A stretch of DNA of 52,196 nucleotides, from the NCBI GenBank assembly GCA_012839765.1, contig DUMW01000101.1, positions 1 to 52,196 on the forward strand. Reading direction: 5' to 3'. Positions 15,914 to 25,003 of this stretch are shown here, one piece after another. This stretch comes from Bacillota bacterium. Lineage in GTDB: Bacteria; Bacillota; Limnochordia; DUMW01. The notes beneath the pieces were generated by a model. It was not told the origin of the DNA. It did not search any database and saw nothing but the letters and a program-made list of their open reading frames with translations. Positions within the stretch are counted from its first letter, which is position 1, and every line of letters starts with the position of its first letter. The position numbers and the translations under genes were made by a program.

Positions 15914-17355
15914 TCGGGACCTCCCAAAGCTTGTTCCCACAAAACCGTCGCTGGCAGGCGGTGTTGTGTGCGATTGTCGGGGCTTTGCTGTTGTTGCACT
16001 GGTACGGAGGGACGATGGTAACCATCAGTCCCGTGAAGATACTTATTCAGCCCCGGCTAGCCCTGCAGGGCACCACTCACCTAATGCTTCCGCCAGTGGG
16101 GGAGATCTCCGCCCACACCCATTGGGTGCCCCTGCGTCTTAACATCTATCTGCGCCACGTGGATCTGACCTTTCTGGAGGAGCTTTGGTACAGTGGCCAA
16201 TTTACCGAGGAGGACCTTTTTGCCCTCCTCAAAGGTATGCGCCTGAGTCTGATCTTGCTTATTCTGCACCTGATAGGCATTGGGTCCTTGGGCGCGGTGT
16301 TGGGGCTTTTGGTGGTAGGTTTCCGTACCCCTAGGGAGATTAAGATGGGCATCCTGGTGGGGATCCTCACTCCGGTCCTCTTATTGGGAGGGGTATACCT
16401 GACCTATGATGTGGGGGCCTTTAACAACCCCAAGTATGCGGGTGTCATCCAATGGGCCCCCTGGATGCTGGACTTCATCCAGGAGAACGTAAGCAAAATG
16501 GGGGAGTTTTCTTCCCAGTTACAGATGGTGGCGGGCAACCTGGTCTCCTTTCTGGATCGCTTGGAGGAACTGCGGGGGTTGAGTGTCCCCGCGGGGGAAG
16601 TGACGGTGTTACATGTTTCGGATCTGCATAACAACCCCGCGGCCTTGGATTTTGTCCTTCAGATCGTGGATAGTTTTCATGTGGATGTTATAGTTGATAC
16701 GGGGGACCTGACGGATCTCGGTACCCCCCTGGAAGCAGAATTGGTGGGGAAGATCGGGGAGTTTCCTGTGCCTTACGTTTTTGTGCCGGGAAATCACGAG
16801 ACTCCCCAGATTACCAATCGGCTGAAGGCCATGTCCAACGTCATCGTCCTGGAAGATGCTGCGGTGGAGGTGGCGGGGCTTTGGATCTACGGGGTGAATG
16901 ACCCCGTCGCGACGGTTTCTTCCCCCGAACCTTGGACCCTTGATGCACTCCAAGGGCTTATCCCGGCGATTGAGGCGGAACTGGCGGCCTTGCCCCGGCT
17001 GGATATCTTAGCCGTACACCATGATTGGTTGGCGAAACATGTAGAGACGACGGCCCAGGTGGTCCTCTGCGGCCATAGCCATGTATCCGATGTGGCCAAG
17101 GTGGAGGGGAGAATTGTGGTAAATGCTGGTACCACCGGCGCGGCCGGTGTCCGGGGCTTTTTGGTGGAGGGGTCGGTGCCCTATACGGTGGCGCTGCTTC
17201 ATTTCTCCTCCGATGAAACTGGAAATTTGGTCCTTTGGGCCATTGACAGCGTCGAAGTGGACGTGGTGGCCGGCGGGTTTTCCCTCCAGCGCAACCTGGT
17301 GCAGACGTTGGAGGATGCTGCGGAAAGAGGGATAGGCCGGTTATTGTCGAATTAG
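15910..17355 (+). CDS. Membrane-anchored metallophosphoesterase
   Basis: 481 residues from GTG 15910, with AAGGAGG at 15895-15901. Transmembrane helices at about 14-32, 111-138 and 145-166 precede a cytosolic or outward C-terminal calcineurin-like phosphoesterase domain. Its metal motifs are all present: DLH (238-240), GDLTD (265-269), GNHE (about 294), VHHD and CGHSH. The substrate is not known; related membrane-attached enzymes of this fold act on phospholipid or nucleotide esters. It overlaps cinA by four bases and lies 101 bp before recA, so it sits inside an otherwise conserved cinA-recA pair. Family-level assignment is firm, function open. Confidence 0.82.
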   Translation: MIGTSQSLFPQNRRWQAVLCAIVGALLLLHWYGGTMVTISPVKILIQPRLALQGTTHLMLPPVGEISAHTHWVPLRLNIYLRHVDLTFLEELWYSGQFTEEDLFALLKGMRLSLILLILHLIGIGSLGAVLGLLVVGFRTPREIKMGILVGILTPVLLLGGVYLTYDVGAFNNPKYAGVIQWAPWMLDFIQENVSKMGEFSSQLQMVAGNLVSFLDRLEELRGLSVPAGEVTVLHVSDLHNNPAALDFVLQIVDSFHVDVIVDTGDLTDLGTPLEAELVGKIGEFPVPYVFVPGNHETPQITNRLKAMSNVIVLEDAAVEVAGLWIYGVNDPVATVSSPEPWTLDALQGLIPAIEAELAALPRLDILAVHHDWLAKHVETTAQVVLCGHSHVSDVAKVEGRIVVNAGTTGAAGVRGFLVEGSVPYTVALLHFSSDETGNLVLWAIDSVEVDVVAGGFSLQRNLVQTLEDAAERGIGRLLSN

Positions 17356-17456
17356 AAAAATGTAACCCTTTCGATGCCAGGGAAAGCCTTGGGATGACAA
17401 GGACGGTTGGCTCTGTCACTGGTGGGTAGAAAGGTTAGAGGAGTTGAATCGCTAGT

Positions 17457-18488
17457 ATGTCTGAAGAACGTAGGAAGGTTTTGGAAAAAACCGTCGGAAA
17501 CATAGAAAAGCAGTTTGGTAAAGGCTCGATTATGTTTCTCGGCGAAGCAGCCACAAAGCCGAATCCGGAATATATCATTCCCAGCGGCTCCTTGGCCCTG
17601 GATGTGGCCCTAGGTGTGGGCGGCATCCCCCGGGGGCGGGTGGTGGAGGTATATGGTCCTGAGTCTTCGGGAAAGACCACCCTTACCCTGCACATTATGG
17701 CTGAAGCCCAGAAAAGGGGCGGAATCGCCGCGTTTATCGATGCGGAGCATGCCCTGGATCCCCTCTATGCCCAAAGTCTAGGGGTCAATCTGGATGAGCT
17801 TTTGGTCTCCCAGCCCGATTCCGGGGAACAGGCTTTGGAGATCACCGAAGCCTTGGTGCGCAGCGGTGCTGTGGATGTGGTGGTGATCGACTCAGTGGCC
17901 GCGATGGTGCCCCGGGCGGAGCTGGAGGGCGAAATGGGCGACTCCCACGTTGGTCTGCAGGCCCGGCTGATGTCCCAGGCCCTGCGGAAACTGTCCGGCT
18001 CCATCAACAAGTCGAAGACCGCCGTGATCTTCACCAACCAGATCCGGGAGAAGGTGGGGGTGATGTTCGGTAACCCCGAAGTGACGCCGGGGGGCCGGGC
18101 CCTGAAGTTCTACGCCTCCATCCGTTTGGAGATTCGCAAGGTGGATAATATCAAGCAGGGGACGGATATTGTCGGTAGCCGGGTGCGGATCCGCGTGGTG
18201 AAGAACAAGGTGGCACCTCCCTTTAAGACCGCGGAGATCGATATCATGTATGGTACGGGGATCTCCAAGGAGGGGGACATCTTGGATATGGCGGTGGAGC
18301 TGAACCTGGTGGAAAAAAGCGGCGCATGGTATTCCTACGAAGGCACGAGGCTGGGGCAAGGGAGGGAGAATGCCAAGGACTTCCTCAAGGGGAATCCGGC
18401 CTTGAGCCTGGAATTGGAAAACAAGGTGCGGCTTGCCCATGGGTTGCCTGTCTTGGAAGGCGGCAGTACCGAACCGGCTGAAGGATGA
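17457..18488 (+). CDS. recA: RecA recombinase
   Basis: 343 residues, normal for the family. Walker A GPESSGKT lies at 67-74; the Walker B region reads [24 protein letters not shown]; loop and homology signatures include [29 protein letters not shown] and [11 protein letters not shown]. It forms filaments on single-stranded DNA, drives strand exchange and promotes LexA cleavage. GAGGAG at 17438-17443 is 13 nt upstream of ATG, a little far. No clear LexA/DinR box (GAAC-N4-GTTC type) was seen in the 101-bp upstream gap, so SOS control is not evident here. recX overlaps its stop codon. Confidence 0.98.
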   Translation: MSEERRKVLEKTVGNIEKQFGKGSIMFLGEAATKPNPEYIIPSGSLALDVALGVGGIPRGRVVEVYGPESSGKTTLTLHIMAEAQKRGGIAAFIDAEHALDPLYAQSLGVNLDELLVSQPDSGEQALEITEALVRSGAVDVVVIDSVAAMVPRAELEGEMGDSHVGLQARLMSQALRKLSGSINKSKTAVIFTNQIREKVGVMFGNPEVTPGGRALKFYASIRLEIRKVDNIKQGTDIVGSRVRIRVVKNKVAPPFKTAEIDIMYGTGISKEGDILDMAVELNLVEKSGAWYSYEGTRLGQGRENAKDFLKGNPALSLELENKVRLAHGLPVLEGGSTEPAEG

Positions 18489-18952
18489 TGGAGGATCATT
18501 TAAGAAAGGCGAAGCAACTAGCCCTGAAGTTGCTTGCCAGACGGGAACACAGTGTGCAGGAAATGAAGGCCTATCTACAGCGACGGAGCTTTACTCAGGA
18601 GGTCATCGAGGAGACGATCCAGTGGTTGCTGGAACTGGACTATCTCAATGACCGGCGTTTTGCCGAGGAGTTCATCCGTTTTCGTATTCTGCGTAGTGGG
18701 TACGGACCTCGCAAGATCCAGTGGGAACTAACCGCCAAGGGCGTGGAGTCGGAATTGGTGGAGCAGTTGCTCGGAGAGCTTTACCCGCCGGAAGAGGAGG
18801 AACGCCAAGGGATGGAGGTGGCGGCCCGCTGGATGCAGAGGCGGACAAAACCCTATGATCCTGCCCAGTTGTACCGCTACTTGGTGGGGCGGGGGTTTTC
18901 TCCGGGTCTTGCCCGACGAATTGCTGTATGTGGGACTCACGAAGATTCTTGA
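18485..18952 (+). CDS. recX: RecX regulatory protein
   Basis: 155 residues. The first ATG (18485) overlaps the recA stop in ATGATGA, so translation is coupled; ATG 18488 is equally possible. Features of the tandem three-helix RecX repeats are visible: [33 protein letters not shown], and [14 protein letters not shown]. RecX binds RecA filaments and limits their activity, and the recA-recX order is standard. The C-terminal helix is well conserved ([23 protein letters not shown]). The rny promoter overlaps its last codons. Confidence 0.92.
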   Translation: MMEDHLRKAKQLALKLLARREHSVQEMKAYLQRRSFTQEVIEETIQWLLELDYLNDRRFAEEFIRFRILRSGYGPRKIQWELTAKGVESELVEQLLGELYPPEEEERQGMEVAARWMQRRTKPYDPAQLYRYLVGRGFSPGLARRIAVCGTHEDS

Positions 18953-18978
18953 CACTGTTTTCCTCCCTAAGCTACAAT
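18949..18978 (+). promoter_or_regulatory. Sigma-A type promoter of rny
   Basis: TTGACA (18949-18954), an 18-bp spacer and TACAAT (18973-18978) form a good vegetative promoter. The -35 overlaps the recX stop codon. Transcription would begin near 18985, about 35 nt before the rny start. This gives RNase Y expression independent of the recA operon. Confidence 0.6.
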
Positions 18979-19018
18979 GTTTCAGTATCGTGGTGCGATG
19001 TGACGTGATTTTGAACGA

Positions 19019-20566
19019 GTGGAGGTGGTTGGGATTACTTCCGTACTGTTTCTCATTATTGGATTAGTCCTTGGCGCGTTGGGCGGTGCCGCCCTGCGCG
19101 AGTATTTATACAGGAAAAGAATCGGCGCTGTAGAACAGACAGCCCGTGAAATACTGGAGAATGCGGCGAAGGAAGCCCAAGCGAAAAAACGGGAATTGTT
19201 GTTGGAAGCCAAAGAAGAGATCCACCGTGCCCGGGCGGAACTCAACGAAGAAGAACGGCAAAGAAGACAGGAGCTGCAGAACTTGGAAAGGCGCCTGGTC
19301 CAGCGGGAAGAGGCTTTGGACCGGCGCACTGACGCCATCGGCCGACAGGAAGAGAGTCTGCAGCATAAGTTAAGGAAACTGGAGCAAAAGGAACGGGAGT
19401 TGGAGGAGACCATCGTGGCCCAGAGAACCGAGCTGGAGCGAATCGCGGGTCTCACCACAGAACAGGCCAAAGAGATGCTGCTTAGCACCCTGGAAGAGGA
19501 GCTGGTGCAGGAGCGGGCAACCCTCATCCGGGAGTCGGAGGCCTTAATCCGGGAGGAAGCGGAAAAACGAGCCCGGGAGATTATTGGTCTTGCGATTCAA
19601 CGGTGTGCGGCCGATCATACCGCGGAGACCACCGTCTCGGTGGTGAGTCTGCCCAACGACGAGATGAAGGGCCGGATCATCGGGCGTGAGGGCCGGAATA
19701 TTCGGACCCTGGAGACCTTGACGGGTATCGATCTCATTATCGATGATACGCCGGAAGCGGTCATCATCTCCGGCTTCGATCCCATCCGGCGGGAGATCGC
19801 CCGGATTGGCCTGGAAAAACTGGTGGCCGACGGACGGATCCACCCGGCACGGATCGAAGAGATGATCGAAAAGGCCCGCCAGGAGGTGGAGCAATCCATC
19901 AAGGAGGCGGGGGAACGGGCCGCCATGGAAGTGGGTATTCGAGGTCTGCATCCGGAACTGATCAAGCTTTTGGGACGGCTCCACTACCGGACCAGCTACG
20001 GACAGAACGTCCTACGCCACTCCGTCGAGGTGGCCCAGTTGGCAGGCCTCATGGCGGTGGAGTTAGGATTAGATGGGCGGCTTGCCCGCCGGGCAGGTCT
20101 GCTGCATGATATTGGTAAGGCCGTGGACCATGAGACCGAGGGGACCCACGTGGAGCTGGGTGTCCAGTTGTTGCGGCGGTATAAGGAATCGGAGGATGTG
20201 ATCCACGCGGTGGCCTGCCACCACGGAGACCAGGAGGCCAGTTCCGTGGAAGCGGTGTTGGTGGCGGCTGCGGACAGCATTTCCGCCTCCCGCCCCGGTG
20301 CGCGGCGGGAGACCTTGGAGGCCTACATCCGCCGTCTGCAGAAACTGGAAGAGATCGCGGATTCCTTCGTCGGTGTGGATAAGGCCTATGCCATCTCCGC
20401 CGGGCGCGAGGTCCGGATCATGGTGAAACCGGAGAAGATCTCCGATGATGAAACGGTTATTATGGTGCGGGAGATCGCCAAGAAGATCGAGTCGGAACTG
20501 GAATATCCCGGCCAGATCAAGGTTACGGTAATCAGGGAAACCAGGGCTGTGGATTATGCAAAATAA
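19019..20566 (+). CDS. rny: Ribonuclease Y
   Basis: 515 residues. An N-terminal membrane helix ([16 protein letters not shown]) is followed by a long charged coiled coil (about 35-185), a KH domain ([16 protein letters not shown], then [11 protein letters not shown]) and an HD phosphohydrolase domain with RHSVEVAQ and [10 protein letters not shown]. This is the membrane-bound endoribonuclease that initiates mRNA decay in Firmicutes. The start is ambiguous: GTG 19019 overlaps the GGAGG at 19021-19025, so a later non-ATG start such as GTG 19025 or ATT 19034 is possible, changing only the first few residues. It is followed by ymdB, its usual partner. Confidence 0.95.
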   Translation: MEVVGITSVLFLIIGLVLGALGGAALREYLYRKRIGAVEQTAREILENAAKEAQAKKRELLLEAKEEIHRARAELNEEERQRRQELQNLERRLVQREEALDRRTDAIGRQEESLQHKLRKLEQKERELEETIVAQRTELERIAGLTTEQAKEMLLSTLEEELVQERATLIRESEALIREEAEKRAREIIGLAIQRCAADHTAETTVSVVSLPNDEMKGRIIGREGRNIRTLETLTGIDLIIDDTPEAVIISGFDPIRREIARIGLEKLVADGRIHPARIEEMIEKARQEVEQSIKEAGERAAMEVGIRGLHPELIKLLGRLHYRTSYGQNVLRHSVEVAQLAGLMAVELGLDGRLARRAGLLHDIGKAVDHETEGTHVELGVQLLRRYKESEDVIHAVACHHGDQEASSVEAVLVAAADSISASRPGARRETLEAYIRRLQKLEEIADSFVGVDKAYAISAGREVRIMVKPEKISDDETVIMVREIAKKIESELEYPGQIKVTVIRETRAVDYAK

Positions 20567-20590
20567 GTGGGAAGAATGGTGGTTTGCTAG

Positions 20591-21382
20591 GTGAGAAGTA
20601 CGGTGCATCTACTCCTTGTGGGTGATATCGTCGGCAAGACAGGTCGCAAGGCGGTAGAGAGGTTCCTGCCGGAGCTTCGGGAGAAAGAGGAGATCGACTT
20701 TGTCATTGCCAACGGTGAGAATGCTGCGGGCGGTCGGGGTGTGACCCAGGAGGTGGCCCAGGAGCTTTTCGCACTGGGGGTGGATGTGCTTACCAGTGGC
20801 AATCACGTATGGGATAAACGAGATGCTTACACTTTCATTGAAGAAGAGCCCCGCCTGTTGCGCCCGGCCAATTACCCGCCGGGCGTGCCGGGGGTGGGGC
20901 TCGGTTTATATACCCTGGGGGATCATTCCATTGCGGTGATTAACCTCTTGGGTCGGGTGTTCATGCAGGATGTGGATTGTCCCTTCCGGAAAGCGGACGA
21001 GCTCTTAGCCCAGGTGGCTAGCCAAACCAAGATTGTGGTGGTGGATTTCCACTGTGAAGCCACCGCCGAAAAACAAGCCCTAGGCTGGTTCCTGGACGGT
21101 CGGGCCAGTGTCGTCTTTGGCACCCACACCCATGTCCAGACCAACGACGCCCGCATCCTTCCCCAGGGGACCGCATACATCACCGATGTGGGGATGTGCG
21201 GGGCCCGGGACGGGGTCCTGGGCTTTACCCGGGAGCCTATCTTACATAAGTTCCAAACCAGCCTGCCGGCCCGGTTTGAAGTGGCCAAGGGCGTTTTTCT
21301 GTTTTCTGCTTTGTTGGTCAAGGTGGATCCCGCCACGGGACGGGCTGAAAGTGTCACCACCGTATCCCTTTTCGATGCCTGA
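20591..21382 (+). CDS. ymdB: YmdB family metallophosphoesterase (2',3'-cyclic-nucleotide phosphodiesterase)
   Basis: 263 residues from GTG 20591. Signature motifs of the YmdB/TIGR00282 family are present: LLVGDIVGKTGRKAV, VIANGENAAGGRGVT, TSGNHVWDKR, VDFHCEATAEKQA and GTHTHVQTND, plus the closing GFTREPILHKF. These supply the binuclear metal site. In Bacillus subtilis YmdB is a phosphodiesterase needed for biofilm and nanotube-related gene expression. It sits between rny and spoVS as in many spore-formers. The ribosome-binding site is weak, suggesting coupling to rny. Confidence 0.93.
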   Translation: MRSTVHLLLVGDIVGKTGRKAVERFLPELREKEEIDFVIANGENAAGGRGVTQEVAQELFALGVDVLTSGNHVWDKRDAYTFIEEEPRLLRPANYPPGVPGVGLGLYTLGDHSIAVINLLGRVFMQDVDCPFRKADELLAQVASQTKIVVVDFHCEATAEKQALGWFLDGRASVVFGTHTHVQTNDARILPQGTAYITDVGMCGARDGVLGFTREPILHKFQTSLPARFEVAKGVFLFSALLVKVDPATGRAESVTTVSLFDA

Positions 21383-21487
21383 CTTCACTCACCTTTCATA
21401 GGGGTTCCACATACTATGGTACTTGACAGGGGTACTTATGTTGCCAATCAGGTACCAGCATCGGAAAAACTTCTTGGGGGGAGAAGA

Positions 21488-21748
21488 GTGGAGATTCTGA
21501 AGGTGTCGACCAAGTCCAATCCTAACTCCGTAGCGGGAGCTTTGGCCAGTGTGTTACGGCAGAATCGTTGTGCAGAGATGCAAGCCATTGGCGCGGGAGC
21601 CATCAACCAGGCGGTTAAGGCTGTGGCCATCGCCCGGGGATTCATGGCCCCCAGTGGCGTAGATCTAGTTTGCATTCCAGCCTTTATGGATGTGCTCATC
21701 GACGGACAAGAACGTACAGGGATCCGGCTTATCGTGGAGACCAGGTGA
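21488..21748 (+). CDS. spoVS: Stage V sporulation protein S
   Basis: 86 residues from GTG 21488, chosen because SpoVS proteins begin ME(V/I)LKVS and a purine-rich GGGGGGAG site lies just upstream; a longer in-frame start at 21416 is less likely. The sequence is highly conserved: KSNPNSVAGALASVLR, AIGAGAINQAVKAVAIARG, GVDLVCIPAF and RLIVETR. SpoVS is a small Alba-like protein required for spore coat assembly and septum-related steps. Its presence, with spoVAF and gerW, shows this is an endospore-forming lineage. The dipeptidase gene follows after only 5 bp. Confidence 0.95.
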   Translation: MEILKVSTKSNPNSVAGALASVLRQNRCAEMQAIGAGAINQAVKAVAIARGFMAPSGVDLVCIPAFMDVLIDGQERTGIRLIVETR

Positions 21749-21753
21749 CAAGA

Positions 21754-22707
21754 ATGTATTCCTTCTTAGTGGCAGACTTTCACACCGATGTCCTGTCCGC
21801 CTCCTTAGAACAGGATCGGTTGCTCACCGAGGAGGGGGCGGTGGGACAGGTGGATTTACCGAGGATGGAGCGCGGGGGAGTAGGGCTTGCGGTCTTTGCT
21901 CTATTCCCCTTTTCCGGTCCGCACCGGGATCCTTGGGCCAACGTCCGGCAGCAGCTTTTGTTGGCTCGGAGCCTTGCGGCAGCCCGATGGATCCGGCTGC
22001 TTCGGAAAAAAAGACATTTGTTGGCCGTCAGCCGTACCTACAGGCCTAAGGTGGTTCTCTCCTTGGAAGGGGCCTGCCCCTTGGCCCCGGAGGGGAGATA
22101 TCAAAGGGAACGGCTCGCCCTTTTGGCCCGTTGGGGTGTACGGCTGGTGAACCTTACTTGGAACTATAACAACCCTTTCGCTAGCGCCGCAGTGGAACAG
22201 GACCAGTATGGCCTTACCCCCCTGGGACGGGCCTTGCTTGCCGATATGAATCACCATCGCATGTTGTTGGATGTGTCTCACCTCGCAGAGAGAAGTTTTT
22301 GGGAGGCGATAGAGCAGACCCGGCTGCCTCCAGTGGCGTCCCATTCCAATGCCAAGAGCCTCTGTGACCACCCGCGCAATTTGTCCACCTCCCAGATCAA
22401 GGCCATTGCCCAACGCAAAGGGGTCATTGGCGTCAATTTCTGTCCCGCCTTTTTGTCTTCCACTCGTCAGGCCACCATCGACGACGTGATTCGGCACATA
22501 GACTATTTATTGGAAGTGGTCGGGGAGGAGGCGGTGGCCATTGGTACCGACTTCGACGGGATCAGCAGGACCCCCGTGGGCCTGGCCGATGTGGCAATGC
22601 TTCCTCAGTTGATTCAGCGTCTTAGGGCAAGGGGATATGCCCCTGCGGTCTTAGAGAAGCTCCTCTGGCGGAACGTCTGGCGGGTCCTCGGCCTCACCTT
22701 TGCATGA
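21754..22707 (+). CDS. Membrane dipeptidase (M19 family)
   Basis: 317 residues from ATG 21754, with AGGTGA at 21743-21748. Motifs of renal-dipeptidase-like zinc enzymes are present: DFHTDVL near the N-terminus (metal-binding His-x-Asp), SLEGACPL (bridging Glu), RLVNLTWNYNNPFAS, LDVSHLAERSFW, VASHSNAKSLCDHPRNLS, and GTDFDGI. It hydrolyses dipeptides, often with D-residues, and may recycle cell-wall peptides. No signal peptide is present, so it should be cytoplasmic. It is directly downstream of spoVS and likely cotranscribed. Confidence 0.9.
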   Translation: MYSFLVADFHTDVLSASLEQDRLLTEEGAVGQVDLPRMERGGVGLAVFALFPFSGPHRDPWANVRQQLLLARSLAAARWIRLLRKKRHLLAVSRTYRPKVVLSLEGACPLAPEGRYQRERLALLARWGVRLVNLTWNYNNPFASAAVEQDQYGLTPLGRALLADMNHHRMLLDVSHLAERSFWEAIEQTRLPPVASHSNAKSLCDHPRNLSTSQIKAIAQRKGVIGVNFCPAFLSSTRQATIDDVIRHIDYLLEVVGEEAVAIGTDFDGISRTPVGLADVAMLPQLIQRLRARGYAPAVLEKLLWRNVWRVLGLTFA

Positions 22708-22778
22708 AATTCCATGTCCCGACGCATAATAGATGCATCCCGTGGAAAAATGATGATGGGTAAAGGAGTATGAGGGCT

Positions 22779-22988
22779 ATGGGTGTTGCAAAGGTGATTG
22801 AGATCATTGGACAGTCAAAAAACGGCTGGGAAGATGCCGCTAGGCAGGCAGTGAAGGTGGCCAGTACCACCATCCGGCACATATCCGGTGTGGAGCTGAA
22901 GAACTTCACCGCCGATGTGGATGACGACGGTAATATTACCAATTACCGTGTGGATCTCCATTTAGTGTTCAGGGTGGAAGATGAGTAG
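22779..22988 (+). CDS. Dodecin family flavin-binding protein
   Basis: 69 residues from ATG 22779; AAAGGAG at 22762-22768 is 10 nt upstream, whereas ATG 22770 would be only one base away. The protein follows the dodecin pattern: VAKVIEIIGQSKNGWEDAARQAV, then TIRHISGVE, FTADVDDDG and YRVDLHLVFRVED. The tryptophan of GWEDA is the residue that stacks on flavin in dodecins. Twelve subunits form a hollow sphere that stores or buffers flavins or CoA. It is a small stand-alone gene ahead of a membrane-protein gene. Confidence 0.9.
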   Translation: MGVAKVIEIIGQSKNGWEDAARQAVKVASTTIRHISGVELKNFTADVDDDGNITNYRVDLHLVFRVEDE

Positions 22989-23011
22989 AGACTAATGTGG
23001 AGGTGAGACAA

Positions 23012-23344
23012 ATGGACTGGATAGGCGCTTTGGTAAGATTTGTGGTCAGTGCCGTCGTGTTGATGGTACTTAGTTTCATCCTGCCGGGCTTTCGGACCAT
23101 AGGTTTTCTCAACGCTCTGCTGGCGGCCTTGGTCATCGCAGGGATCGGCTGGATCATTGAGTCGATCTTCGGCAGACAGGTGTCTCCCTATGGCCGTGGG
23201 ATCGTGGGATTCATCGTTTCGGCCCTGGTGATCTGGGCCACCCAGTTTGTTGTCCCCAATATGTCGATCTCCATTATTGCGGCATTGGTGGCCGCCTTCA
23301 TCATTGGGGTCGTGGATCTGTTTGTACCCACAGCCCTCCGGTAG
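23012..23344 (+). CDS. Four-helix membrane protein (phage_holin_4/YvlD-like)
   Basis: 110 residues from ATG 23012, with GGAGGTGA at 22999-23006. Four transmembrane segments are apparent: about 4-26, 31-50, 64-82 and 84-104. The spacing and the GFRTIGFLNALLAALVIAGI and VPNMSI segments match the small YvlD-type family annotated as phage holin family 4, widespread in non-phage contexts. Function unknown; no lysin or phage genes are nearby, so a true holin role is unlikely. A strong terminator follows. Confidence 0.8.
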   Translation: MDWIGALVRFVVSAVVLMVLSFILPGFRTIGFLNALLAALVIAGIGWIIESIFGRQVSPYGRGIVGFIVSALVIWATQFVVPNMSISIIAALVAAFIIGVVDLFVPTALR

Positions 23345-23358
23345 TGAAAATGCCAAGA

Positions 23359-23396
23359 AGAAAAGCAGGTGCCTTAAGCACCTGCTTTTCTTTTTG
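23359..23396 (+). terminator. Rho-independent terminator
   Basis: A 14-bp perfect stem (23359-23372 with 23378-23391), loop CTTAA, running into a CTTTTT tract. It ends the rny/spoVS/dodecin block. Confidence 0.95.
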
Positions 23397-23481
23397 GCTA
23401 AACCTGTGCTTTCCTGCATAAGTTTGGTGGAATGGAACAGACTACCTAAGAGTAAACGGGTTTGTGGGAGGAAGTGAAGGA

Positions 23482-24936
23482 ATGGACCTTAGCCGCAATC
23501 TAGAGGAAAACCTGGAGGTCTTTCGGCGGGAGTTGGCCATTGACACCAACTACGACGTGATCCTACGGCACTTGGTCGTTGGTGGGAAAAAGGCAGCCAT
23601 GATCTTCATTGACGGACTCATCAATGAAGAGGTAATCAGTCAGGTGATGCGCACCCTGATGGAGGTGAACCGGGAGGACATCCTGCCCAATATTCTCCAG
23701 TCGGTGGTGGAGCGGCATCTGCCCTTCTCCGAGGTCTCCACCGTTACCACCGAATTGGAGGGTATCGAACAGATCCTATGCGGTTCGGTCCTTTTGCTCA
23801 TCGACACCCTGCGGGAAGGGATAATTATCGATGCCCGGCAGTATCCCATCCGCTCCATCGACGAGCCCGACGTGGAGCGGGTAACGCGGGGCGCCCGGGA
23901 CGGGTTTGTGGAGACCATCGTGTTCAACACCTCCTTGATTCGCCGTCGGGTGCGGGATGCGGGCTTGCGCCTTGAGGCGGTAAATGCGGGGAAACGATCC
24001 CGCACCGATATCGTGATCGCATATATTGAGGATTTGGCCCCCAAGGAAGTGGTGGACCAAGTCAAACAAAGGCTCAAAAGGGTGGACACCGACGGCCTAC
24101 CCATGGGCTCCAAAAGCCTGGAGGAGTATCTGACGGGGGTCAGCCTCAATCCTTTACCCAAGGTTCGCTTTTCAGAACGGCCCGATGTGGTGGCGGCCCA
24201 TTTGTACGAAGGACACGTGATCATCCTGGTGGATACGACCCCTGCGGCCATGATTGTGCCTGCTACTGCCTGGCAGTTTACCCAACATGCGGAGGAATAC
24301 TTCCAGCATCCCCTGGTGGGGTCCTGGCTCCGTTGGGTACGTTTTGGGGGGTTGATCATTGCTTTGCTCTTGACTCCCCTCTGGCTGGCCTTGGTGAAGG
24401 ATCTCAGCCTGCTTCCCGAAAGCTGGAGTATCCTAGGACCAAAGGAATCCAGCACGGTGCCCCTTTTCCTACAGTTTCTGTTTTTGGAGCTGGGTTTTGA
24501 TCTTATTCGCATGGCTTTTATCCACACCCCCAACGCCCTGGCCAGTTCCCTGGGTATCGTGGGGGCGGTCCTGTTGGGGCAACTGGCGGTGGAGGTGGGC
24601 CTTTTTGTGCCAGAGACTATCCTCTATACCGCGGTGGTGGCGATTGGATCCTTTGCCCTTCCCAGCCTGGAGTTTGCCTTGGCCATCCGGATGTTTCGAC
24701 TCCTTCTTTTGGTCTTAGCTGGATTTTTTGGGCTGGGGGGCTTGGCGGCGGGGTTCGTCTTTGTGTGTCTGGTCTTCCTGTTCACCAAATCCTTCGGCAC
24801 ACCCTATCTGTGGCCCCTGGTGCCCTTCAATGGCCCGGCCTTTTTGCGCCTACTATTCCGCACACCGGTACCGGAGGTGCGGGCGCGGCCCATGTCCCAA
24901 AGGGACGAGTCCGATCGGTTTTCCGGCGATGAATAG
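23482..24936 (+). CDS. spoVAF: Spore germination protein, SpoVAF/GerA family
   Basis: 484 residues from ATG 23482, with GGGAGG at 23466-23471. The soluble N-terminal half has GerA-family signatures (ILPNILQSVVERHLPFSEVS, LLIDTLREGIIIDARQYPIRSIDEP, RGARDGFVETI, NTSLIRRRVR). The C-terminal half holds about five membrane segments (for example WVRFGGLIIALLLTPLWLAL and FVFVCLVFLFTKSFG). The EVSTVTTELEGI and RSIDEPDVERVTRGARDGF wording fits SpoVAF better than GerAA. It acts in the inner spore membrane during germination. Other spoVA genes are not adjacent, which differs from B. subtilis. Confidence 0.88.
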   Translation: MDLSRNLEENLEVFRRELAIDTNYDVILRHLVVGGKKAAMIFIDGLINEEVISQVMRTLMEVNREDILPNILQSVVERHLPFSEVSTVTTELEGIEQILCGSVLLLIDTLREGIIIDARQYPIRSIDEPDVERVTRGARDGFVETIVFNTSLIRRRVRDAGLRLEAVNAGKRSRTDIVIAYIEDLAPKEVVDQVKQRLKRVDTDGLPMGSKSLEEYLTGVSLNPLPKVRFSERPDVVAAHLYEGHVIILVDTTPAAMIVPATAWQFTQHAEEYFQHPLVGSWLRWVRFGGLIIALLLTPLWLALVKDLSLLPESWSILGPKESSTVPLFLQFLFLELGFDLIRMAFIHTPNALASSLGIVGAVLLGQLAVEVGLFVPETILYTAVVAIGSFALPSLEFALAIRMFRLLLLVLAGFFGLGGLAAGFVFVCLVFLFTKSFGTPYLWPLVPFNGPAFLRLLFRTPVPEVRARPMSQRDESDRFSGDE

Positions 24937-25003
24937 CCATAACTTGGCAGGATTTGTTCTGAAGGGGAAGAATACTGTAATGTTGGAAGGAGCGAGCCTG
25001 TAG

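Noticed and set aside
17356-17456. LexA/DinR box upstream of recA
   Set aside because: No GAAC-N4-GTTC-like sequence was found in the gap.
23012-23344. Phage holin as evidence of a prophage
   Set aside because: The protein belongs to a small membrane family common outside phages, and no other phage genes are near.
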